From an uncultured Prevotella sp. (GTDB taxonomy: Bacteria > Bacteroidota > Bacteroidia > Bacteroidales > Bacteroidaceae), in NCBI GenBank assembly GCA_905234815.1, contig CAJOIX010000004.1, forward strand, positions 12,710-76,709: a stretch of DNA of 64,000 nt, in the 5' to 3' direction. Within the stretch, counting starts at the first letter, position 1. Every line of letters starts with the position of its first letter. A program made the translations under genes and the position numbers. Of the stretch, positions 55,880 through 64,000 are shown in pieces. The notes below the pieces were generated by a model, which saw nothing but the letters and a program-made list of their open reading frames with translations, made no database searches and was not told the origin of the DNA.

Positions 55880-55964
55880 GCCCAGGTGGCGGAATTGGTA
55901 GACGCGCACGTTTCAGGTGCGTGTGCCGCGAGGTGTGCAGGTTCGAGTCCTGTTCTGGGCACCA
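55880..55964 (+). tRNA. tRNA-Leu(CAG), 3' CCA encoded
   Basis: GCCCAGGTGGCGGAATTGGTAGACGCGCACGTTTCAGGTGCGTG...GTTCGAGTCCTGTTCTGGGCACCA. Confidence 0.95.
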
Positions 55965-55989
55965 CAGTTTGGAACCACCCTATTTTGTT

Positions 55990-56073
55990 GGAGAGGTGGC
56001 GGAATTGGTAGACGCGCTACTTTGAGGGGGTAGTGTCAAGTGCGACGTGGGAGTTCGAGTCTCCTCCTCTTCA
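55990..56073 (+). tRNA. tRNA-Leu(GAG)
   Basis: GGAGAGGTGGCGGAATTGGTAGACGCGCTACTTTGAGGGGGTAGTG...GTTCGAGTCTCCTCCTCTTCA. Confidence 0.95.
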
Positions 56074-56085
56074 CAAATAGAAAAG

Positions 56086-56249
56086 AAAGAAAATGCGGAT
56101 TTTTTGCGCAAGCCGAACACAGAAAGTTTACTTTATGTTGAGGCGCCGCCAAAAATGCCAAGTTTACAAAGTAAACGCGGAAATAGCTCAGTTGGTAGAG
56201 CACAACCTTGCCAAGGTTGGGGTCGCGGGTCCGAGTCCCGTTTTCCGCT
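56086..56249 (+). repeat. 164-nt tRNA-Gly leader+gene duplication, copy 2
   Basis: Matches 55672-55835 except for about four substitutions. Confidence 0.95.
56177..56249 (+). tRNA. tRNA-Gly(GCC), second copy
   Basis: Identical to 55763-55835. Confidence 0.97.
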
Positions 56250-56356
56250 CTTTTTTCAGTAGTTGAGAGTTGACAAATTAACAGGTTTACACAGAGCAGT
56301 TGTTAATTTTTCAACTTTTTTTATTTCCCATATTTCTCCTATTGGATTTGAATTTC

Positions 56357-56365
56357 TATCTTTGC
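56357..56365 (+). promoter_or_regulatory. Bacteroidetes -7 motif TATCTTTGC
   Basis: Upstream of DUF4494 gene. Confidence 0.5.
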
Positions 56366-56393
56366 ATTATAAAATTATAAAATTGTAAAATTA

Positions 56394-56936
56394 ATGAATC
56401 TTTACCTTCGCTATTTTAACGACGAGATATTGGTACAGAATGTAGATGAAGCACTCGACTTCTTGCGTTCCATTCCCGAAATCAATGTAGATGCCAAACT
56501 GGAGCGCGACATTCGGGAATACGCAGCCAGCGAGGTTTCGTTTCCCAAGCGCTACAAGGTGCGCTCGCGCGTGTACTTCATTATGATTAAGACCATGGCA
56601 GCCACCATGCTCGATTTCAAACAGAAGAAAGCCCTCCGTTCGGCCGAGCAGGCACTCGAAGGCAAGCAGAAAGCAGCCAGCGAGGAGCAGCTGAACGACG
56701 AGCGTATTGGATGGTATGAAGGCGAATTGGACTTCAAGCGTGTGGTGGTGAACCCGATGAACGGAAAATGCGAGTATCGCGACACCCACTTCGTGGCGCG
56801 CTGCAAGGCCACCTCGCCCATCCACTGCTACGAGCGCATTGTGGAATATCTGCGCGAACGTGTTGACAGCCGCAGCCAGTTCCCCTCGTACAAAGGCAAA
56901 TACTACCACTGCCAGTATCTCGGTATGTGGAAGTAA
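56394..56936 (+). CDS. DUF4494-type protein
   Basis: RYKVRSRVYFIMIKTMAATMLDFKQKK...; typical of Bacteroidetes; family name from memory. Confidence 0.75.
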   Translation: MNLYLRYFNDEILVQNVDEALDFLRSIPEINVDAKLERDIREYAASEVSFPKRYKVRSRVYFIMIKTMAATMLDFKQKKALRSAEQALEGKQKAASEEQLNDERIGWYEGELDFKRVVVNPMNGKCEYRDTHFVARCKATSPIHCYERIVEYLRERVDSRSQFPSYKGKYYHCQYLGMWK

Positions 56937-56984
56937 GAAAAGTATTCAAGTATTGAAATTTCACGCGTTAACTTCAAAGACTCC

Positions 56985-57359
56985 ATGAATAAGGTAATGC
57001 TCATAGGCAACGTGGGCCAGAAGCCCGACGTTCATTACTACAACGCCGACGAAGCAGTGGCGCAGGTACGACTGGCCACGACCGAGCGCGGCTATAAGTT
57101 GCCCAACGGCACCCAAGTGCCAGAACGCACGGAGTGGCATAATCTTGTGTTCTTCCGCCAACTGGCAAAAATCGTGGATCAATATGTCAACAAGGGTGAC
57201 AAACTCTATGTGGAAGGCCGAATCCGTTACCGTTCCTACGATGACAAGCAAGGCATACGCCGCACCATTGCCGAAATCAACGTAGATAGCATGGAGCTGC
57301 TCACGCCTCGACCTACACAAGAAGCTGGCGCACAGCAGCAAACAACCAATATAGAATGA
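56985..57359 (+). CDS. ssb: Single-stranded DNA-binding protein
   Basis: MNKVMLIGNVGQKPDVHYYNADEAVAQVRLATTERG...TEWHNLVFFRQLAKIVDQYVNKGDKLYVEGRIRYRSYDD. Confidence 0.96.
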   Translation: MNKVMLIGNVGQKPDVHYYNADEAVAQVRLATTERGYKLPNGTQVPERTEWHNLVFFRQLAKIVDQYVNKGDKLYVEGRIRYRSYDDKQGIRRTIAEINVDSMELLTPRPTQEAGAQQQTTNIE

Positions 57360-58651
57360 TATTCACCGCACCTACGCCAGAAGTAATCATCGTATTTCTT
57401 CTGGCTTTCGCTTTATTACTCGTGTCAGGTTTCGTGAGCGGTTCGGAGATTGCGTTCTTCAGCCTCTCGCCCACCGACCAAGCCGCCTTAGACGCTGACC
57501 ACTCCACCACCGACCGAAACATTCAACAGCTGCGCGAGGACTCAGACCGCACACTGGCCACCATACTGATAACCAACAACTTGGTGAACGTGACCATCAT
57601 CATGCTCCTGAACTGGGCCATGGCACAGGTGATACAGTATGGCGACGGAGCCTTTTGGCCGCAGATTCTGGTCAACACCGTGATTCTGACCTTCCTGCTG
57701 CTGCTCTTCGGCGAGATTATTCCGAAGATTTACAGCCGGCAGCACGCACTCACTTTCTGCCGGCAAGCTGCCGGCGGCATCATGTTCCTGCGCAAGATTT
57801 TCTACCAGCCGGCCTCGCTGCTGATGAAAAGCAGCGGCTTGGCAGAGCGCATGGTGGGCAACCACAATCACGTGCTCAGCGTAGATGAACTGGAACAGGC
57901 GCTCGAACTGACCGACAACGAAGAAATCAAAGACGAGAAATCAATGCTCGAAGGCATTATCCGCTTTGGCGACGAGACGGCCAAGGAAGTGATGACCTCG
58001 CGCCAAGACATTGTAGATATCGACATTACGGCCACTTACGACGAGGTGCTCCGCTGTATTCTGGAAAACAACTACAGCCGCATACCCGTCTATCAGAACT
58101 CCAGCGACAATATTCGCGGATTCCTCTACATCAAAGACCTGCTCCCCCACCTGTCGCGCCCAGCCTCCTTCCGCTGGCAGACACTGGTGCGTGCACCCTA
58201 CTTCGTGCCGGAGACAAAGAAAATTGACGACATCCTGCGCGAATTTCAGGAAAACAAAATCCACATGGCCATCGTGGTCGATGAATTTGGCGGCACAAGC
58301 GGCCTCATCACCATGGAAGATATCCTGGAAGAAATAGTCGGAGAAATCAACGACGAATACGACGAAGACAACAAGTCGTACTCGAAGGTGAACAACAACA
58401 CCTACATCTTTGAAGGCAAGACACTGCTCACCGACGTGATCAAGGTGCTGGGCATTGACGACGAGGAGTTCCAAGACATTGAAGGCGAGGCAGAAACGCT
58501 GGCGGGACTGTTACTCGAACTGAAAGGAGACTTCCCCACCCTGCACGAAACTTTCAACTATAAAAACTACACTTTCGAGATATTGGAACTCGAAAACCGA
58601 CGCATAGCCAAAGTGAAGCTCGTGATGCACAAAACTGAGCAAAAGGGTTAA
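57356..58651 (+). CDS. gldE: Gliding motility-associated protein GldE / hemolysin C-like CBS-domain membrane protein
   Basis: DUF21-like N-terminus, CBS region, CorC_HlyC C-terminus (VVDEFGGTSGLITMEDILEEIVGEI); ssb-gldE adjacency. Confidence 0.88.
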   Translation: MIFTAPTPEVIIVFLLAFALLLVSGFVSGSEIAFFSLSPTDQAALDADHSTTDRNIQQLREDSDRTLATILITNNLVNVTIIMLLNWAMAQVIQYGDGAFWPQILVNTVILTFLLLLFGEIIPKIYSRQHALTFCRQAAGGIMFLRKIFYQPASLLMKSSGLAERMVGNHNHVLSVDELEQALELTDNEEIKDEKSMLEGIIRFGDETAKEVMTSRQDIVDIDITATYDEVLRCILENNYSRIPVYQNSSDNIRGFLYIKDLLPHLSRPASFRWQTLVRAPYFVPETKKIDDILREFQENKIHMAIVVDEFGGTSGLITMEDILEEIVGEINDEYDEDNKSYSKVNNNTYIFEGKTLLTDVIKVLGIDDEEFQDIEGEAETLAGLLLELKGDFPTLHETFNYKNYTFEILELENRRIAKVKLVMHKTEQKG

Positions 58652-58866
58652 AAATGAAAAATCTGTTTAAGAAATTAGCAAAATTCTCTCATTTGTAAAT
58701 TTTGATAGAGTTGCTATAGACTTAACCCAGAGTTAGCATACAGGAAACAGGCAGTTTTGGGGCAGTTTTGAGACACTTTTAAGGCTGTATTTGTTAAATA
58801 GTTTTAAAGAAGTTTAAAATTTTAAACACTTGGCTCAACATAGTTGACAGCTAAGCTGGAAAAGTG

Positions 58867-58875
58867 TACCTTTGC
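58867..58875 (+). promoter_or_regulatory. Bacteroidetes -7 motif TACCTTTGC
   Basis: About 60 nt upstream of rpsP. Confidence 0.55.
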
Positions 58876-58936
58876 AGCCGCTATCACGTGTTGGTAGCAT
58901 GAAATTCTAACCATAATTCAATAACTTAACAACGCA

Positions 58937-59482
58937 ATGGCAACAAAAATCAGATTGCAACGCGGCGGCCGCAAAGGATATGCAGTATATCGTGTGGTTG
59001 TTGCAGACGAAAGAGCACCACGTGATGGTCGCTTCATTGAAAAGCTGGGAACCTATAATCCCAACACAGTTCCCGCCGGTATCGACTTGAATTTCGAACG
59101 TGCACTCCATTGGGTAGAGTGTGGCGCACAGCCCACCGACACTGCTCGTATGCTGCTGAAGCACGAGGGTGTGTACCTGATGAAACACCTCCGCGGTGGT
59201 GTACGCAAAGGCGCCTTCGACGAAGCTACAGCTCAGGCTCGTTTCGACGAATGGAAAGCCGGAAAAGACAAAGAAACGAATGGACTCATTGAGAACGAGA
59301 AACTCAACAAGAAGAATGCTGCTGAGGCTCGTCTGAAAGATGAGAAAGCCAAGAACGAGGCCAAAGCCAAGGCCGTAGCTGAAAAGCAAGCTGCTGCTGC
59401 AGCTGCTGAGGCTCCCGCTGAAGAGGCTGAGGTTGAAGCTCCCGCAACAGAGGAAGCTCCCGTAGAGGCTGCTGCAGAATAA
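58937..59482 (+). CDS. rpsP: 30S ribosomal protein S16 with long C-terminal extension
   Basis: [42 protein letters not shown]. Confidence 0.97.
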   Translation: MATKIRLQRGGRKGYAVYRVVVADERAPRDGRFIEKLGTYNPNTVPAGIDLNFERALHWVECGAQPTDTARMLLKHEGVYLMKHLRGGVRKGAFDEATAQARFDEWKAGKDKETNGLIENEKLNKKNAAEARLKDEKAKNEAKAKAVAEKQAAAAAAEAPAEEAEVEAPATEEAPVEAAAE

Positions 59483-59507
59483 TTTCTGGCTCCATCAAAC
59501 AAAAAAG

Positions 59508-59541
59508 AAAGGGTGTATCTCGATGATACATCCTTTTTTTT
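59508..59541 (+). terminator. Intrinsic terminator of rpsP
   Basis: AAAGGGTGTATC...GATACATCCTTT stem plus T-run. Confidence 0.88.
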
Positions 59542-59565
59542 ATGTCCTTACGAAAGTAGAGCAAT

Positions 59566-61599
59566 TTATTTTCCTGACAAGATGATGGCCTGATTTGAGG
59601 GAATCTCGGCCTTGAACAATCCGCGGCGATCAAGTTTCACCTTGCGCACACCGCTCTTGTCATCAATCCAATTCATCTCTTTGCCAGCAAGCATGGGCAG
59701 TTGAACATTGATTTTCAACACCTCCTCGCGGGCATTCATGGCCACGACATACCATGTGTCGGCACTACGGCGTGCCAAGACGATGAATTGCCCGGGATAA
59801 CCATCGATGAAACAGGTCTCATCCCAAGTGGTGGGCACCTGCCGCATGAAATCAACTGCGAATGTTGGAGTAACAGCAGGATCCAACGTCATGGGCGTCA
59901 GCGCAAAGTTTTGACCGCTCGACTGGAATGCAACCGCAGTGGCCAGTTCAAAGACATCGCTGGTGCGACGATATGTTCCGCTCTGATTGTCGCGGCTCAA
60001 ACGCTTTTGCAGCACTGTACCGCCAAACTCCATGGAGGCAACGGCATTGCGGCAGAAGGGATGAAGCGTAGCATTCCGCGCTTCCATATCGCAAAAATGC
60101 TGATTAAACACCAGGTTCTCGGAAGCCAAGACAGCCTCGCTCGAGCAATAGTTGGGGTACATTCTTTCCCAACCGCGCGGCAAAGTGCAACCGTGGAAGA
60201 TGACTTGTAGCGAATAGTCGTTGGCATCGCTGAGAATCTGTTCGTAGAGTCGAAGCGTTTCTTGCTTGTCGCCGGCAAAGAAATCGACCTTGATACCAGC
60301 CACTCCATGCTCCTTGAGCCAGCGCATCTCCTGCTTGCGAACAATGGGATTATGCATAGCCTGACGTGCACACTGCGGCGCATCGTTCCATGCTCCGTTT
60401 GAATTGTACCACACCCAGGGGCGGATACCCTTCTCTTTGCAATAGGCGAAGAGGCGTTCCATGCCTTCGCGACCGATATTCTGATACCAGCCACCATCAA
60501 TCAGGCAGCCCTCCCAGCCGAGCTCGGCTGCCAAATCGATGAAGGCAATCTGGTCATCATAGACAATGCTGGGGTCTTGCCAGATAATCCACGACCATGT
60601 ATTGCGCATCCCCTGGTAATCAATAGACGGCTCGTAGAGCTGTTCCACCACATCCCAGGGTATGGTTGTCTCCACTATTGGTTTCAAAGACGGGCTCAGG
60701 GTGATGGTGCGATACGGGGTGCAACCAGTCTGTGCGGCATTGGGTGACACTTCAGTACCAGCCAAACCCATCTGAGCGCCAGTGCTGCCGAATCCATTAT
60801 TCTCCTCCGGCATAGGGAAAGCGATAGTCATCAGTCCCTCGGGAGTAGCATCGGAGAGATGGCTTCCGCAGTAGTTGGAACTCAAACCCGTCTCGGATAT
60901 GAGCAGCCAGCCGCGCTCACCTTCGTGGAAAAGACAGGGAAAGGTCCAGCCGTGACCATACTGCGAGGGTGTGGCGGCGGGAGCATCCCAGATATATTCT
61001 TCTTCGTATGACGGCTTGGTGCGCTTCCAACCAATCATGGCATCGCTCTGGGGACTGATAAATGCGGTGGTACCCTCGGGCAAATCAAATCCCGATGCTT
61101 CGCCAGTGACGATAAGTGCCGATGTCTCACCTCCCTGAATCAGGCGGTAATTATAAGCGATATTGTTGTTGAACACACGGAAATTCACTTCCATCGAGAT
61201 GCCATGTTGCTGCGCTTCAGCGTTGGTAACAATCAGGCTGAAGGCATTTTCCTCGGCGGTGATATTGCGCTGCTTGCCTTGACGCAGCTGATACTGCTGG
61301 CGGTGGAAGCCACGATTGATGGTCTTTTTCAGTTCAAGATTGCGCGAAAGGTCGGCCACATTGGTCATCAAGCCCAGCGGCGAGGGGTCGAGCATCGGCA
61401 CATCGAGTGTATCGGGCTGAGCGTTTTTGCGGGCAGTAACCACCCGTCGGTAGCCAGCCGTGTAGATCAGTTTTCCACGATTGAGCGAAATGTCAACATA
61501 TGTGAGCCTGTCGGGGCTCAACACGCGAATGGTTTCGGCGTGAGCGGGCAAAGCAAGCCAGCAGCAGAATGCCACGGCGAAAAGGAGGATTTTTTTCAT
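59566..61599 (-). CDS. Glycoside hydrolase family 97 protein
   Basis: Signal peptide; GH97 features YTAGYRRVVTARK, WEGCLIDGGWYQNIG, HGVAGIKVDFFAGDKQE, FHGCTLPRGWERMYPN. Confidence 0.93.
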   Translation of the reverse strand: MKKILLFAVAFCCWLALPAHAETIRVLSPDRLTYVDISLNRGKLIYTAGYRRVVTARKNAQPDTLDVPMLDPSPLGLMTNVADLSRNLELKKTINRGFHRQQYQLRQGKQRNITAEENAFSLIVTNAEAQQHGISMEVNFRVFNNNIAYNYRLIQGGETSALIVTGEASGFDLPEGTTAFISPQSDAMIGWKRTKPSYEEEYIWDAPAATPSQYGHGWTFPCLFHEGERGWLLISETGLSSNYCGSHLSDATPEGLMTIAFPMPEENNGFGSTGAQMGLAGTEVSPNAAQTGCTPYRTITLSPSLKPIVETTIPWDVVEQLYEPSIDYQGMRNTWSWIIWQDPSIVYDDQIAFIDLAAELGWEGCLIDGGWYQNIGREGMERLFAYCKEKGIRPWVWYNSNGAWNDAPQCARQAMHNPIVRKQEMRWLKEHGVAGIKVDFFAGDKQETLRLYEQILSDANDYSLQVIFHGCTLPRGWERMYPNYCSSEAVLASENLVFNQHFCDMEARNATLHPFCRNAVASMEFGGTVLQKRLSRDNQSGTYRRTSDVFELATAVAFQSSGQNFALTPMTLDPAVTPTFAVDFMRQVPTTWDETCFIDGYPGQFIVLARRSADTWYVVAMNAREEVLKINVQLPMLAGKEMNWIDDKSGVRKVKLDRRGLFKAEIPSNQAIILSGK

Positions 61600-61624
61600 A
61601 GCGTTAGTTTATTAGAATCGCCGA

Positions 61625-63829
61625 CTACCAGCGATCCACTTCTTTCACACCACGAATGGTGCGCAGTTTCTTAATGAGTGCGTTCAAATGAGAGGTATCG
61701 TCGAGCATGATAACCACAAATCCACTGAACATACCATCGTGGGAATCCACTTTAATGTTTCTGATGGTCAGTCGTTCTTCTTTTGAAATGACGTTGGTAA
61801 TGTTGTTCAGAATGCCAATATCATCTTGTCCCACGATGCGCAAGGTGATGTTGTAGCGCGACGTGCCTTTGCCGCTCCATTGCGCTTTCACAATGCGGTA
61901 AGGGTGGTGCAAGCGCATGTCTGCGGCATTGGGACAGGTCATACGGTGAATTTTTATTCCGTTGTTCACCGTGACAAATCCGAATATCTTGTCGCCGTAG
62001 ATGGGCTGACAGCATTTGGCCAGCGAATAGTCCACGCCCTTAAGATTTTGATCGATCACGAGCACATCGTCGTTGTCTCGTGCACGCTGCTCTTCCGGAC
62101 TATTGTAAAAGAATTCCTCAGCCGATTGTGTGTCAGCTTTCTTGCTCTTGGCCTCTTGCTTCTCTTCGCGTATTTCGAGGTAACGGTCAATGATATCGTT
62201 TACGTTCAGCCGCTCCTCGGCTATTTGGCGGTAGAAGTCGGAAGTCTCCTTAAAACCCAATCGCTTGACCAGATGCGAGATGATTGATTCTTCCATCTCG
62301 ATTTTCCGGTTTTTAAACCGCCTATTCAAGAGTTCCTTGGCGTAGGCCGCATCTCTGACCTGGGTTTCCTTCAGGGCCAGTCGGATCTTTGCCTTGGCAC
62401 GAGGCGAGCGCACAATCTGCAGCCATCCGGCATTGGGCTTTTGTGTAGAGAGGGTGATAATTTCCACGGTCTCGCCCGAATGGAGTTCCTGCGAAATAGA
62501 CACATGGCGCCCGTTCACTTTTCCGCCGGTGCAATGGTTACCCACGTTCGAGTGGATGTGATAGGCAAAGTCGAGAATGGTGGCACCGGGCGATAATTTC
62601 ATCAGATCGCCTTTCGGTGTGAACACAAACACATCGTTCTGCATCTTGGCAGCAGCCGGCTCCAAGGTTGTGGGCTCGTCGCTGTCTTCCAAGTGTTCGC
62701 GCACCGCAGCGAGCCACTGGTCCATGCCCTGACTCTGCTTCACGCCTTTATAGCGCCAGTGGGCCGCCAGTCCGTGCTCGGCAATCTCGTCCATGCGTTC
62801 TGTGCGTATTTGTATCTCCACCCATTTGTCTTGCGGTCCGAGCACAGTGGTGTGAAGGCTTTCGTAGCCGTTGCTTTTCGGCACCGAGAGCCAGTCGCGC
62901 AGACGCTTGGGGTTAGGCTGATACATATCGGTCACAATGGAATAGGTCTGCCAGCAGAGGGCTTTCTCCTGTTCGCGCGGCGCATCGAGAATGATTCTAA
63001 TGGCAAAGAGATCGTAGATACCTTCAAAGCCGCAGCGCTGCTTCTTCATCTTCTGCCAGATGGAGTGAATCGACTTGGTGCGCCCCTTCATGTGGAACTT
63101 CAAGCCTGCGGCCTTCAGTTTTTCCTCGATAGGGCCGATGAACGCAGCAATATACTCATCGCGCGAGCGCTTGGTGGCATTCAGCTTCTCCTTAATTAAA
63201 TAGTAGGCATCGTGCTCCATGTATTTGAGCGAGAGGTCTTCCAGCTCGCTCTTCAACTGATACAAGCCAAGCTTATGAGCCAGCGGGGCATAGAGATAGG
63301 CCGCCTCCTCGCTCGATTGCTGTTTCTGTTCCTCGTCGGGATAGTCTTTCAAATGGCGCATCAGATTGACACTCTCGGCTATGAGCAACAGAATGACGCG
63401 CACATCGTCGGCCACAGTGAGCAGAAGATTACGGTAGTTGTCGCTTTCTCCTATATGGTTCTGCTGCAGCAGGGCGGAAATCTTGACCAGTCCCTGCACA
63501 ATCTTGTTCACATCAGCACCGAAATCGTCGGTGATTTCCTGTTCACTGAACAGCTGCGTGGCACCAGCATGAAAGATAAGGAGTGAGAGCAGCGAGTCGC
63601 GTTTCAGTCCAATGGAATGAACAGCGATTTCGGCTGCGTGGAGCGCGTGGAGCAGTGGGTGCTGACCGAGGTAATCGTCGGGCATCACACCCTCGCGCTG
63701 AGCCGCTGAGAGATAATACGCCAGGCGGTCTTCATCGGAAGGAGAAAGACTCACGCCATCGGCTTGCAACAATGCCTTGTAACTATCAGTGGCTTTTATG
63801 CGGATATTATCGGGAAGAAATTCAAACAT
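61625..63829 (-). CDS. relA/spoT: RelA/SpoT-family (p)ppGpp synthetase/hydrolase
   Basis: HD region, synthetase YDLFAIRIIL, TGS FTPKGDLMKLSPGATILDFAYHIHS, C-terminal ACT domain; HD sequence HPLLHALHAAEIAVHS looks non-canonical. Confidence 0.93.
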   Translation of the reverse strand: MFEFLPDNIRIKATDSYKALLQADGVSLSPSDEDRLAYYLSAAQREGVMPDDYLGQHPLLHALHAAEIAVHSIGLKRDSLLSLLIFHAGATQLFSEQEITDDFGADVNKIVQGLVKISALLQQNHIGESDNYRNLLLTVADDVRVILLLIAESVNLMRHLKDYPDEEQKQQSSEEAAYLYAPLAHKLGLYQLKSELEDLSLKYMEHDAYYLIKEKLNATKRSRDEYIAAFIGPIEEKLKAAGLKFHMKGRTKSIHSIWQKMKKQRCGFEGIYDLFAIRIILDAPREQEKALCWQTYSIVTDMYQPNPKRLRDWLSVPKSNGYESLHTTVLGPQDKWVEIQIRTERMDEIAEHGLAAHWRYKGVKQSQGMDQWLAAVREHLEDSDEPTTLEPAAAKMQNDVFVFTPKGDLMKLSPGATILDFAYHIHSNVGNHCTGGKVNGRHVSISQELHSGETVEIITLSTQKPNAGWLQIVRSPRAKAKIRLALKETQVRDAAYAKELLNRRFKNRKIEMEESIISHLVKRLGFKETSDFYRQIAEERLNVNDIIDRYLEIREEKQEAKSKKADTQSAEEFFYNSPEEQRARDNDDVLVIDQNLKGVDYSLAKCCQPIYGDKIFGFVTVNNGIKIHRMTCPNAADMRLHHPYRIVKAQWSGKGTSRYNITLRIVGQDDIGILNNITNVISKEERLTIRNIKVDSHDGMFSGFVVIMLDDTSHLNALIKKLRTIRGVKEVDRW

Positions 63830-63836
63830 ATTTCTT

Positions 63837-63845
63837 GCAAATGTA
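63837..63845 (-). promoter_or_regulatory. Bacteroidetes -7 motif (TACATTTGC on -)
   Basis: GCAAATGTA directly upstream of the relA/spoT start. Confidence 0.45.
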
Positions 63846-63951
63846 CGATTTATTCTTTACTTTTGGCAAATAAACACTAAATCTTTACCTTTATTAATAC
63901 TTTGCCTTGCGCTAATTTTCTTTGTTTCATTTTTTTCATAGTCCTACAATT

Positions 63952-64000
63952 ATGCTAACTCAACAAGACCTGCAACAGCTTGCTCAACGCGGAATCAGCG
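63952..64000 (+). CDS. Start of an ORF truncated by window edge (MLTQQDLQQLAQRGIS...), possibly DUF4301
   Basis: In-frame ATG to window end; family assignment from the N-terminal sequence only. Confidence 0.45.
   Translation, partial: MLTQQDLQQLAQRGIS

Overview
The window is a chromosomal segment from a Bacteroidales bacterium, probably Prevotella-like. Support: TAnnTTTG-type promoters, nqrABCDEF, an 11-subunit nuo operon without nuoEFG, DUF4270, GH97 and gldE. Most of it is ordinary housekeeping and surface-polysaccharide content: recF, ribH, ruvC, rmuC, rsmG, a minus-strand capsule/EPS glycosyltransferase cluster (18.3-27.3 kb), nqr (27.7-33.4 kb), nuo (40.4-50.6 kb), a Gly-Leu-Leu-Gly tRNA array, rpsP, GH97 and relA/spoT. 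The most interesting signals are non-coding. (1) Four dispersed intergenic elements of exactly 88 nt each (4 x 22 nt) are built from the near-palindromic core CAAAAGC-ATA-GCTTTTG plus 6-nt spacers that are partly conserved by position. (2) Two direct-orientation arrays of a ~110-nt long-palindrome repeat bracket a three-gene cassette encoding a membrane AraC-type regulator, a membrane protein and a lipoprotein. (3) The tRNA-Ser 3' end is tandemly reiterated at a 58-nt period, with inverted copies in between. (4) A duplicated tRNA-Gly leader carries a hairpin abutting the tRNA, with a compensatory base-pair swap. (5) A polysaccharide-export (Wza/SLBB) gene is reduced to its C-terminus. (6) A candidate pseudoknotted leader precedes an AMP-forming acyl-CoA ligase. 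All calls come from reading the sequence and the supplied ORF translations. No database search or folding calculation was run.
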